A stretch of DNA of 26,588 nucleotides from a virus, in IMG/VR virus record IMGVR_UViG_3300043446_005116, positions 1 through 26,588 of that record. One strand, 5' to 3'. The notes below the pieces were generated by a model. The model searched no databases. It was not told where the DNA came from and saw only the letters and a program-made list of their open reading frames with translations. Within the stretch, counting starts at the first letter, position 1. Each line of letters starts with the position of its first letter. Positions 19,986 to 26,588 of the stretch are shown piece after piece. Both the position numbers and the translations under genes were made by a program.

Positions 19986-21050
19986 TTATGCCTCGCTGCG
20001 TCGGGTACCCACTGTCAAAGCAGGCTGATTTAATCTTAGTTTATCGCTTTTGGTATGTACTGTGCTGTCGTATTTGAGATCAAAAATTCGATTACCGTCG
20101 CTGTCTACCTGCATGTTGCCAATTACGTATCTGCCATTGGCAATCAATCCTAACCCGCTGATTTGATTCTTGGTATACCCGATGCCAGGTAATGGGGTAG
20201 CATCGGGATTTTCTGGATCAATACGCAGTGCACTGGGCTTGAATCCCAGCTCGGCTAGTTCACGCCCAAAGGTCAGCATTTCGTCGCCGGCAATGACCAA
20301 CTTGGGTTGACCACCAATATTGGCAATCTTAGCGAAAAACTTTTCTCTGGGACTAGCTAATATATCTGTTACAAAACGTTTATTGAAATCAATACTGGCA
20401 CTGGCTTCTACTTTGCGTTGAGCGTTGAGCAGAAAGTCAATGCGGTCACGTATGGCCTGTAGTGCTAGTTCACGTGTGGCACCAGCTTCCTTGTATTCTT
20501 GTCTACCAATTTCTGTTACTGCAATGAATTTACCACGCCAAGGTTTTAGGGTAACGTATAAGGGATAATTTTTGTATTCTCCCGCAGGATCAAAATTAGC
20601 ATCTCCTGCAACTGCTTCTGAAACTGGTATACGAAATACATTACTGAGAGGAGTACGCAGAAGTTGATCATCCTCGGTACGAAAATACACAGCTAGCTCG
20701 CCAAATGGTCTGTATAACTCAACACCTTCTACCATGCCGCGATAGCCCATTTTGTGAGTGCGTACATAGTCGCCGGGTTCAATGTCTGTTTCGCCCACCA
20801 ATCTCTTGCCCACTGGAGGCTTGTCTTGGCCTTTAAAATATCCGGTGAATTTCGGTCCGGTGTCTTTGGCAGCTTCTTTACGCAAACTTTTAAAACGATC
20901 TCTTCTGGTACCAAGACGTTTTGGTAATTGAAAACGCTCTTCGATTTCGTCTTCGTTTTTGGGTTTCTTACCAGCTCGCTTCATACTAATAGCTATAGCC
21001 GCTTGTTGTGCAGGTGTAGCTGCTTCTTGGGCAAAATCTGCAGATTTCAT
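19986..21050 (-). CDS. conserved phage protein of unknown function (354 aa)
   Basis: The N-terminus is ATPAQQAAIAISMKRAGKKP, a helical motif often seen at the ends of phage structural or scaffold-associated proteins. It is followed by a basic region (RRDRFKSLRKEAAKD) and beta-rich segments (GDYVRTHKMGYRGMVEGVEL, GKFIAVTEIGRQEYKEAG). The GDYVRT...G..GMVEGVE stretch looks like a small SH3/KOW-like barrel. The C-terminal half (GGQPKLVIAGDEMLTFGREL) is not recognised. A late-promoter-like box (21073-21080) lies 22 nt upstream of the ATG, supporting late, probably virion-related expression. No enzyme motif is visible. Confidence 0.75.
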   Translation of the reverse strand: MKSADFAQEAATPAQQAAIAISMKRAGKKPKNEDEIEERFQLPKRLGTRRDRFKSLRKEAAKDTGPKFTGYFKGQDKPPVGKRLVGETDIEPGDYVRTHKMGYRGMVEGVELYRPFGELAVYFRTEDDQLLRTPLSNVFRIPVSEAVAGDANFDPAGEYKNYPLYVTLKPWRGKFIAVTEIGRQEYKEAGATRELALQAIRDRIDFLLNAQRKVEASASIDFNKRFVTDILASPREKFFAKIANIGGQPKLVIAGDEMLTFGRELAELGFKPSALRIDPENPDATPLPGIGYTKNQISGLGLIANGRYVIGNMQVDSDGNRIFDLKYDSTVHTKSDKLRLNQPALTVGTRRSEA

Positions 21051-21072
21051 TGTAGAATTCCTTACTTACACA

Positions 21073-21080
21073 TATTTATT
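21073..21080 (-). promoter_or_regulatory. T4-late-promoter-like box upstream of the 354-aa gene
   Basis: The minus strand reads AATAAATA, seven of eight with TATAAATA, ending 22 nt before the ATG at 21050. It overlaps the stop codon of the 44-aa gene. The spacing matches the two endonuclease boxes. Confidence 0.35.
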
Positions 21081-21213
21081 AGCGGTACATGAAAAAAGTT
21101 ACTGCCATTGCAGAAAACATTATACCGGTTAATGCCCAGGAAACGTAATGGCCCAAAGCCAAGAAAAATACTAACCATGCCAGGTGATATAAGTGCAGAT
21201 ACCAAGGTATCAT
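21079..21213 (-). CDS. small two-helix membrane protein (44 aa)
   Basis: A 44-codon frame starts at an ATG that overlaps the stop of the preceding nucleotidyltransferase gene (ATGA), which argues for a real, coupled gene. The protein is almost wholly hydrophobic: MIPWYLHLYHLAWLVFFLAL, then a short HYVSW turn, then TGIMFSAMAVTFFMYR. It fits two membrane helices in a hairpin with one C-terminal Arg. Small hydrophobic phage proteins of this kind include holin-like, spanin-partner and envelope-signalling proteins. The GH19 endolysin is encoded two genes upstream, so a holin role is possible, but a 44-aa protein with so little charge is not a typical holin. Confidence 0.6.
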   Translation of the reverse strand: MIPWYLHLYHLAWLVFFLALGHYVSWALTGIMFSAMAVTFFMYR

Positions 21214-21905
21214 AAACTCAGTGCTAAATCTTGTTGGTCTTTTATGGCCTTACTGAGTTTGTCTAAATACCCTAGATTACGCAGTATCTTGTAGCTCAGG
21301 TTTTCTACACCGTATTCTCCGTGACGCTCTAGGCCACTTTGGCGCATATTACGGAGTTTATACAGCAATCTACGTATGTCATTGGCTTCATTGGCTCCTT
21401 CAATGGTTGCTTGTATTTGTTTAATAAGATCAAGTACCTTGGCATTGACGTCTAAGTCTGCTATAGTCGGCAGATCATAACTAGGTTGCTTTATCCAAAC
21501 ATTATCTAATAGACTGTAGATACCAGCCGCAACCGGGGGTTGATCTAGATCTTCCACATATAGCTCTACCTCATGTCCACGCACTATGATATCATGATCA
21601 TCGTTCCAAATCTTTTTTTTGGCCGAATAAAATGCTTCAGCTAAATCGTCACAGTCTAATTCGCTGTATTTGGTAACCACATGCACATCGAAATCGCTGT
21701 ATCGAGTGTAGTTATAGTTGGCCATGCTGCCGGTTAGCACAATGTCATAGAGCTTGAAGTTGTTGATATCCAGTGTGTCTATGAACATCTGTGCTGCTTT
21801 TAATAACTTATAACGCACTTCGCGACGCAGACCAGAATCAATCCAGGCCTCAGGAGCCAGAGTCTGGTTATAAGCAACATTACCTTGTACAAAATTTTCA
21901 GGCAT
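21210..21905 (-). CDS. predicted nucleotidyltransferase (pol-beta-like fold)
   Basis: The 231-aa protein has the minimal nucleotidyltransferase signature: LYDIVLTGSMANYNYTRYSD, continuing FDVHVV, i.e. a GS motif followed by D-x-D, and a third acidic position in VELYVED about 40 residues later. A helical C-terminal part follows (RRLLYKLRNMRQSGLERHG). Such enzymes transfer a nucleotide to an RNA, protein or antibiotic; the target here is unknown. It is a common family in T4-like environmental phages. I choose the ATG at 21905, one base after the preceding stop with GGAAAAAG upstream, over the GTG at 21923. It is the second nucleotidyltransferase-like domain in this operon. Confidence 0.8.
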   Translation of the reverse strand: MPENFVQGNVAYNQTLAPEAWIDSGLRREVRYKLLKAAQMFIDTLDINNFKLYDIVLTGSMANYNYTRYSDFDVHVVTKYSELDCDDLAEAFYSAKKKIWNDDHDIIVRGHEVELYVEDLDQPPVAAGIYSLLDNVWIKQPSYDLPTIADLDVNAKVLDLIKQIQATIEGANEANDIRRLLYKLRNMRQSGLERHGEYGVENLSYKILRNLGYLDKLSKAIKDQQDLALSL

Positions 21906-21906
21906 G

Positions 21907-23259
21907 TTATTTGCTTTTTCCACGTCGCATATTTAATTGCCATTGAGCCATTCGTCGACGTTCACCAGTGCTAGATCCAGCAATCTTTTCTAATTGTGCC
22001 AGGGTAGCTTTTTTTGGTATTCCGACTCTTTTACTTAAACCTTTACGACCAGGCTTCCGTCCGTCGGCAAAGTTTTCCACAGTAATCGTGGGATCTGGAT
22101 TATCCCATTTTGGATCTTTTACAATAGTCTTAAGCAGATAAGTCATTTTACCATTGCGATCCATTTGCCTACGCATACCTAACTTAGCTCGTAGACTGGG
22201 ACTATTGACCCAAATCTTTTGTCCTGGCTCAAATTGATGTAATTCTCGAGTAATACTTTTAAGTCGATCTAAGAGTTGTTCTACCACTCGTCGATTAAGT
22301 TCTCTTGTGCCTATACGTTCGAAAAAATGTGGATCTAAAATCAGCACAACTTCAGGGAGATGGTAGACTGGCCTGCTATCTTCTGTGATATCTTCTTTGA
22401 TGTTCTTCCATTTGTCAGCTAGATAATCAACAAAGTCGTTGACAGTGGCCAGCTGGTTTTGTTGCATGAACTTGATGATTCTTATGGCATTGTTGCGATC
22501 TGGATCCGGCCCTGGCTTACGAGCATTGCTTAGGTCTACTGCTAGACTCTTAGCCAAGCCTTGCCGATCGTAAGTGTATTGTAGATCATAACGCCGACGA
22601 TCAGCGTCCTTACTTAACTGTGCCTTGGTCTTGGCCTGCATGAGTTCCATCCAGGGTTTTAAGTATCCGCCTCTACGACTTGACACATAACCACGAGCAG
22701 GATCCTGGCCCGTAAGCTGACCGACATCTGCTGTCTTTCTAGTATCACGCTGACGCCATGCTTCTTGGTCATTAAACAAGTTAACGGGTATACCGGACTT
22801 TTTGGCTAAAATAATAACCTGTCTTGTGCGAGCACGAGCAGCATCATCAGCGTCTGGTGCTATGTAAAGATCTATAGCACGAATAGCAGCAGGTATAGCA
22901 GCCTCTTTGCTGAATATACGATCTTCGGCTTCGTGTGCTTTATGATGGTCTTTGGCAGGATCGCGATTGTTCCAATAGTCTACGGCTTTACCGGGGTAGC
23001 GTTGATTATAAAAATCACCATCGAGTTCTAATAACACAGCATCCTGCCCGAGCCATCCATGATACCCACCATGGCGTGTTCTTGTAGTGCTGAGAAAGTA
23101 AGGATAACCTTGTGGTGCGAACTGTGCTTCCCAACTTGTGCCCAGTGTATGACTGAGTTCAAACTTACCAGTCTGTAGTATTTTGAGAGCAGTGGTAACA
23201 CGAGTATAATGAAATACTCTACTGCTAATACGTTCAATTAGGAATTCGGTAGCTCTCAT
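21907..23259 (-). CDS. ADP-ribosyltransferase-like protein with capsid-targeting-like N-terminus (450 aa)
   Basis: The N-terminal domain begins RVFHYTRVTTALKILQTGKF and continues LSHTLGTSW, then YPYFLSTTRTRHGGYHGWLG, VLLELDGDFYNQ and EAEDRIFSKEAAIPAAIRAI. That H-Y-T, YFLST and E-D-R-I-F-S order matches ART-fold proteins I know from phages as HYT...YFLS...AEDRI families; if so, it uses NAD to modify a target, as T4 Alt and ModA do. The rest (about 160-450) is basic and not recognised, with a repeated Arg/Lys pattern. The first nine residues, MRATEFLIE, resemble T4 capsid-targeting peptides and end in L-x-E, the site type cut by the T4 prohead protease. It overlaps the endolysin fusion gene by 4 nt. 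Confidence 0.55.
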   Translation of the reverse strand: MRATEFLIERISSRVFHYTRVTTALKILQTGKFELSHTLGTSWEAQFAPQGYPYFLSTTRTRHGGYHGWLGQDAVLLELDGDFYNQRYPGKAVDYWNNRDPAKDHHKAHEAEDRIFSKEAAIPAAIRAIDLYIAPDADDAARARTRQVIILAKKSGIPVNLFNDQEAWRQRDTRKTADVGQLTGQDPARGYVSSRRGGYLKPWMELMQAKTKAQLSKDADRRRYDLQYTYDRQGLAKSLAVDLSNARKPGPDPDRNNAIRIIKFMQQNQLATVNDFVDYLADKWKNIKEDITEDSRPVYHLPEVVLILDPHFFERIGTRELNRRVVEQLLDRLKSITRELHQFEPGQKIWVNSPSLRAKLGMRRQMDRNGKMTYLLKTIVKDPKWDNPDPTITVENFADGRKPGRKGLSKRVGIPKKATLAQLEKIAGSSTGERRRMAQWQLNMRRGKSK

Positions 23260-25046
23260 CGCATGTATTTAAGGTAATATTTGAAATTCTCGTGTCTATC
23301 TTCTATACCAGCTAGTGCAGGATTTATACGCTTGGTCACTGCCACAGTATTGGCAAAATCCATTACACCCGGGCGCACACGCTCAAACCAATACCATATG
23401 GCAATTTCAGCAGCAATGTCTGGACGAGCAGCAAGATCAGGATTCTTTATTAAATCAACGCCCAGTGCTTGGCTGGCAGCACGATAGTTATCACGGCCAG
23501 TCAACTGTATGAAACCGCGCCCTCGAAAACGCTCGCCGTCACCGGCCTTGACATTGCCTAGCTTTTGTGCTGTACGAGGAGCATGTTTGGGGTCATAGCG
23601 TTTGAAATAATCCTTGCCCTGGGGAACTTCTTTCATCTTACGAAAATCCCAAGACTCGTGTTCCATCTGTGCTAGGAATTGTGCTAGTTCGATGCCCTTA
23701 ATACCAGACTTTTGTGCTCGCTGTGCTAGTACATTGGCTTTGGGATTTTCTAATGTAATTGGTTTATTTTTTATCTGTGGCTTTTCTACGGGCGGTAATT
23801 GTTTTGCCGCAGTCTTAGCTGGTTCCGCTGATTTCACAGCAGGAGCCACTTTGGCCTGAGGTACCGGTGCAGGAGCAGTTTGTGGACGCTGCGCTGCGGC
23901 TACCTGTGCTACGGGGGCCACATAAGGCTGTGGTTTGTCATAAGCAGGGCCTTGGCGATGAGCCATACCAGTGGCCACAGCAGCAGCGCCTAAGCCAGTG
24001 GCAAACCATTTGGGCCAGTCTTCTTCTAATTCGATACCCTCGCGAAAGTAACCCATTACTGTGTCCAGGCCGGTGCGAATCTTTTCACGATCGGCTTCGG
24101 CTCTAGCAATGGCAGCAGGTGTTGAAGCCTTGTCGCGTTTGGCACTGACCATTTCTGCTTCTGACTCGGCGCGATACTGCTGTACGAACCGAGTAATAAA
24201 ATCATCTGCGCTACTATAATTGGCTAGGTCGCCTTGACCGAATAAGCCATTGGCTTCAGCACTGGCAGCAAAGCCTTTCACACTACGCACCAATCGCTGT
24301 ATGCGTACATCGTTGATGTCGGTGCCTGAGTTTTGTGCCAACATAGGGTTAATTTTTACACGCTTGACACCTTGTCTAGCAGCGATCCAGCGTAGTATGT
24401 CTACAATATAAGTTTTAGGATTGCTACTAATGGTGTTGATTTCAACACCTTTTTGTTTGCTAAATGGTACTCGTAGACCGTTGATGGTTTTATATTGTAC
24501 ACCAGCATGTTGTATACTCATGCCTAGCATTTCGCCAAACACACTGAACATCTTGCCAAACAACAGGCCCTTTACTCCACGCTCAGGAGTAACACGGGCC
24601 GCACCCCAGTCACTGAGTTCTGGTGTGTGCCACATGAAATCTATTTGTACAAATTGATCCGCACCGATGCGTAATATGGGATGACCAATCTTGCTTTCGG
24701 CGGCATCTACATAATCGGGCATAGTTTCCATGATAAAACTATGTGCTAGTTTATTCCAAAAACCACCATAGGCACTTTGACTACCTGGCTCCAGTTGTGG
24801 AGCAATCATTTGTAGATCGATGTCTCCGTAGATTTTGTCTGGATCATCTACAGCGTGATAAGCACTGCTACCGGTTGGTCGTCCCATTCGCACTTCAGGT
24901 AAGTTTTTAGTTTTTAAATAACGATTAAACTCACGCACAAACTGATTCATCACAGCCAAACTACTGCGTACCACAGCAGGAGTAATCACGGTGTTTTGCG
25001 TAACTGTGGTAGTCCAGCCACCTTCGAATAAATGATGTACTCTCAT
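23256..25046 (-). CDS. nucleotidyltransferase domain fused to GH19 endolysin (596 aa)
   Basis: Three parts can be seen. Residues 1-200 have a nucleotidyltransferase-like core: GRPTGSSAYHAV, then YGDIDLQMIAP (Asp75, Asp77) and QFVQIDFMWH (Asp136). Around 345-365 there is a hydrophobic stretch (WFATGLGAAAVATGMAH), followed by a Pro/Ala-rich linker (about 370-430). The last 160 residues are a glycoside hydrolase family 19 domain: AQFLAQMEHESWDFRKMKE with the catalytic Glu, then FRGRGFIQLTGRDNY, as in chitinase-type phage endolysins that cleave peptidoglycan. A protein carrying both is odd. The N-terminus MRVHHLFEGG resembles a capsid-targeting peptide with L-F-E/G as possible cleavage site. It overlaps both neighbours by 4 nt. 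Confidence 0.85.
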   Translation of the reverse strand: MRVHHLFEGGWTTTVTQNTVITPAVVRSSLAVMNQFVREFNRYLKTKNLPEVRMGRPTGSSAYHAVDDPDKIYGDIDLQMIAPQLEPGSQSAYGGFWNKLAHSFIMETMPDYVDAAESKIGHPILRIGADQFVQIDFMWHTPELSDWGAARVTPERGVKGLLFGKMFSVFGEMLGMSIQHAGVQYKTINGLRVPFSKQKGVEINTISSNPKTYIVDILRWIAARQGVKRVKINPMLAQNSGTDINDVRIQRLVRSVKGFAASAEANGLFGQGDLANYSSADDFITRFVQQYRAESEAEMVSAKRDKASTPAAIARAEADREKIRTGLDTVMGYFREGIELEEDWPKWFATGLGAAAVATGMAHRQGPAYDKPQPYVAPVAQVAAAQRPQTAPAPVPQAKVAPAVKSAEPAKTAAKQLPPVEKPQIKNKPITLENPKANVLAQRAQKSGIKGIELAQFLAQMEHESWDFRKMKEVPQGKDYFKRYDPKHAPRTAQKLGNVKAGDGERFRGRGFIQLTGRDNYRAASQALGVDLIKNPDLAARPDIAAEIAIWYWFERVRPGVMDFANTVAVTKRINPALAGIEDRHENFKYYLKYMR

Positions 25047-25501
25047 TTGCCAAATCCTGAGAAAAATTTCTTGAATTTATCTAATCTAGTAGGCTCGGGC
25101 TCGGGTTTAGGTGCCGGTTGACCATTGGGCTGTCTAATAGATTTACTGAGACCTCGCCACATTTTTTTACCTAGATCGGTTTGTAATTCACTGGGCATGA
25201 TGTCATTGCCTATGTCGTTGACAAACAGATATATTTGTTTCGCTATACCTTTGCCGCGATAAGACTTGTTGACAAAAGTATAATATGCTCTAAGATAATC
25301 TTCGCCTTGTGCGTTAGTTCTAATAGCAAAATCAGCGAAACCTGCTTCTACAGGATTGCCGGGGTCAGATACATCAAACGCACGAACATGTAGTCTTCCT
25401 GTGCTACCACCTTGGGCCTTAAGTAATATATCGCCAACTTGTCGCTGATCTTTAAATTCAGGATTCAAGGATTTGGTATTGACTAATTCGTGAATTCTCA
25501 T
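25043..25501 (-). CDS. GNAT-like acetyltransferase (152 aa)
   Basis: The centre of this 152-aa protein has the GNAT acetyl-CoA-binding pattern: YTFVNKSYRGKGIAKQIYLF, containing R-x-x-G-x-A (RGKGIA), followed by a helix and an SELQTDLGKKMWRGLSK segment. The earlier part (VRAFDVSDPGNPVEAGFADF) can form the first GNAT strands. The C-terminus is a Pro-rich tail (GQPAPKPEPEPTRLDKF). GNAT enzymes acetylate amines of proteins or small molecules; the substrate here is unknown. The N-terminus MRIHELVN resembles those of the next two genes, but lacks the L-x-E site. Starts and stops overlap the neighbours by 4 nt on both sides (ATGA). Confidence 0.7.
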   Translation of the reverse strand: MRIHELVNTKSLNPEFKDQRQVGDILLKAQGGSTGRLHVRAFDVSDPGNPVEAGFADFAIRTNAQGEDYLRAYYTFVNKSYRGKGIAKQIYLFVNDIGNDIMPSELQTDLGKKMWRGLSKSIRQPNGQPAPKPEPEPTRLDKFKKFFSGFGK

Positions 25502-26588
25502 GCACGGTCCGGAACAACTGTTAGTCCAAGGAGTGATCCTCCTGCTGCTGATCGAGCCAATCTACTATTTCTTTCTAGCCACTCTCTAGCATGAGCATTG
25601 GCATCGGCTTGGCTATTACCTACACCACCAAATGTATGTAAGACCTGTCCTTGATCTGTGACAATGTTCCAACGCCCGGTCCAGGCTCCGTCATTGGCTT
25701 GACTCTCAGGATCACGCCGGGGTCTTATGGCAATAAGATAATATGGGTGTGTGGTATCGCCTGTTATACCTTGTGACGCCAGCCACTGAGTGAATGACCG
25801 TTCTGCTTCCGCCCTAGTGTTTCTAGTAAAGTAGATAATAACAGCGTCGTCACTGGATCTTATAATAGCATAATTAGCATCAGGGTCAGTTTCGGGTGCG
25901 GTCATTGATCCGTCTTGTCTACGCGGTTGTTCATTGGGCTCTACTGGTCTGGTACCAAGACCGTGTCGTACTAAAACACGCTCATTTCGCTGATTAGCCC
26001 ACTCTCGTGCTGCTGTCATGGCCTGTTCTTCAGTGTCGTATTGTCCTAGTGGTAATGCAGTGCTACTACTGACTACCATGTATGATCCAGTGCTACTTAC
26101 AGGTACATTGTTTGGTGGAGTCTCGGGTTCTTCATAAGGCTTCATTACTGTGGCTGAAAACGCACCGCGATTGTATCGTGCCAGTCCCGAGTTATGGGCT
26201 ATGGCAGCATCAATGGCTTCATCCCGATTAGCGGCAACTACTTCCGTTCCTGCACCACTGCCTGCCACTGTGACATGCCACCAATAGCGTTTGCCAGAAT
26301 CGGGCTTACGCTTGACTTCGCGTTCTAGTTTTGCTTGTTTAAGGAAACTCTTTAGTGCTGCCTTGGGCATGGCTCCTGCCGCATATTTGGCAAAGTACTT
26401 GATGGTATCATCAGCATCTTCTGGTGCTATGACTTTGTATAATTTTTTACTGTATTCTTCTTTGTACTTTTCTGGATCAACTGCGGCGTCTAAGGCCACA
26501 GCAAAGCGATTCATAGTGGCCACAATCTTGTCTAGGTCTTCTTTGAGCCAGTCGCCACCTGGGCTGCGAAACTCAATGTATTTGTCTT
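25498..26588 (-). CDS. C-terminal part of a phage protein with repeated domains (cut by window edge)
   Basis: The frame stays open to the right edge, so the GTG at 26523 and ATG at 26514 are probably internal. Its first visible residues, DKYIEFRSPGGDWL, and the following KYKEEYSKKLYKVIAP and TIKYFAKYAAG stretches are familiar from phage proteins that I associate with amidoligase-like enzymes, but the catalytic part would lie outside the window. The C-terminal 240 residues contain four divergent repeats, each about 50-70 residues and starting with an aromatic plus Val/Ile strand (WWHVTVAG, YMVVSSSTA, YAIIRSSDD, WNIVTDQGQ) and ending with a helix rich in Ala/Glu such as AMTAAREWANQ or ANAHAREWLER. 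These may be small alpha/beta binding modules. Confidence 0.75.
   Translation of the reverse strand, partial: DKYIEFRSPGGDWLKEDLDKIVATMNRFAVALDAAVDPEKYKEEYSKKLYKVIAPEDADDTIKYFAKYAAGAMPKAALKSFLKQAKLEREVKRKPDSGKRYWWHVTVAGSGAGTEVVAANRDEAIDAAIAHNSGLARYNRGAFSATVMKPYEEPETPPNNVPVSSTGSYMVVSSSTALPLGQYDTEEQAMTAAREWANQRNERVLVRHGLGTRPVEPNEQPRRQDGSMTAPETDPDANYAIIRSSDDAVIIYFTRNTRAEAERSFTQWLASQGITGDTTHPYYLIAIRPRRDPESQANDGAWTGRWNIVTDQGQVLHTFGGVGNSQADANAHAREWLERNSRLARSAAGGSLLGLTVVPDRA

Noticed and set aside
19760-20077. 105-aa plus-strand frame with hydrophobic and Cys-rich content
   Set aside because: It is antisense to the 55-aa cysteine-rich gene and its neighbours. The minus-strand reading has the ribosome site and the tight overlaps.
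1-26588. CRISPR arrays, insertion sequences, attachment sites and tRNA genes
   Set aside because: I saw no regularly spaced direct repeats, no transposase, no integrase and no recognisable tRNA by eye. A tRNAscan or CRISPR search was not possible.

Overview
The window looks like part of a large tailed-phage genome of the T4-like (myovirus) kind, probably from an aquatic environmental phage. The evidence is a T4-type replication set: family B DNA polymerase, gp45-type sliding clamp, RNase H/FEN-type 5'-3' exonuclease and a DsbA-like DNA-binding protein. Genes are tightly packed with 1-23 nt overlaps, many small conserved phage proteins are present, and there are homing endonucleases and a group I intron but no bacterial housekeeping genes. 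All recognised genes but one are on the minus strand, so transcription runs from high to low coordinates. The host cannot be fixed from the sequence.

Layout, in the direction of transcription. (A) 26588-18780: a translationally coupled operon of probable virion or accessory proteins. It holds a repeat protein cut by the right edge, a GNAT-like protein, a nucleotidyltransferase/GH19-endolysin fusion, an ADP-ribosyltransferase-like protein, a second nucleotidyltransferase, a 44-aa membrane protein, a large unknown, a 55-aa cysteine-rich protein and two further unknowns. Three consecutive members start with similar MR-x-x-x-[FL] peptides that resemble T4 capsid-targeting sequences. (B) 18774-18690: a GC-rich, hairpin-rich stretch with no gene, then a good sigma70-type promoter. 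(C) 18614-14230: dsbA-like gene and DNA polymerase. The polymerase is broken twice: a free-standing Vsr/EDxHD-like homing endonuclease splits it into two proteins in the fingers region, and a 271-nt ORF-less group I intron interrupts the second part inside motif B (NS|LYG). (D) 14211-7790: promoter, sliding clamp, a small unknown, the DNA 7-deazaguanine transglycosylase DpdA, three unknowns (one QueD/T-fold-like), a glycosyltransferase, a small exported protein and GalE. (E) 7793-2337: promoter, folE, a basic protein, queD, yhhQ (queuosine-precursor transporter), a DadA-like FAD amine dehydrogenase, a MazG-like pyrophosphohydrolase, two small unknowns, queE and a conserved unknown. (F) 2340-1315: promoter with an inverted repeat, then the 5'-3' exonuclease. 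(G) 644-1360, plus strand: an HNH/NUMOD3 homing endonuclease that overlaps the exonuclease 3' end. (H) 597-1: promoter, a conserved unknown and the 5' end of another gene.

The central theme is DNA guanine hypermodification. FolE, QueD and QueE take GTP to 7-carboxy-7-deazaguanine, YhhQ could import preQ0/preQ1, MazG-like could clean the nucleotide pool, and DpdA would exchange guanine in DNA for the deazaguanine base. No QueC is present here. What is unusual is the company: a complete DadA-type amine dehydrogenase coupled to yhhQ, and a glycosyltransferase plus GalE downstream of dpdA. These could mean a further oxidised or glycosylated deazaguanine, which is an inference, not a demonstration. 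Boundaries between units match promoter-like sequences, and in two cases the stop TGA of the previous gene lies inside the TTGACA -35 box of the next unit.
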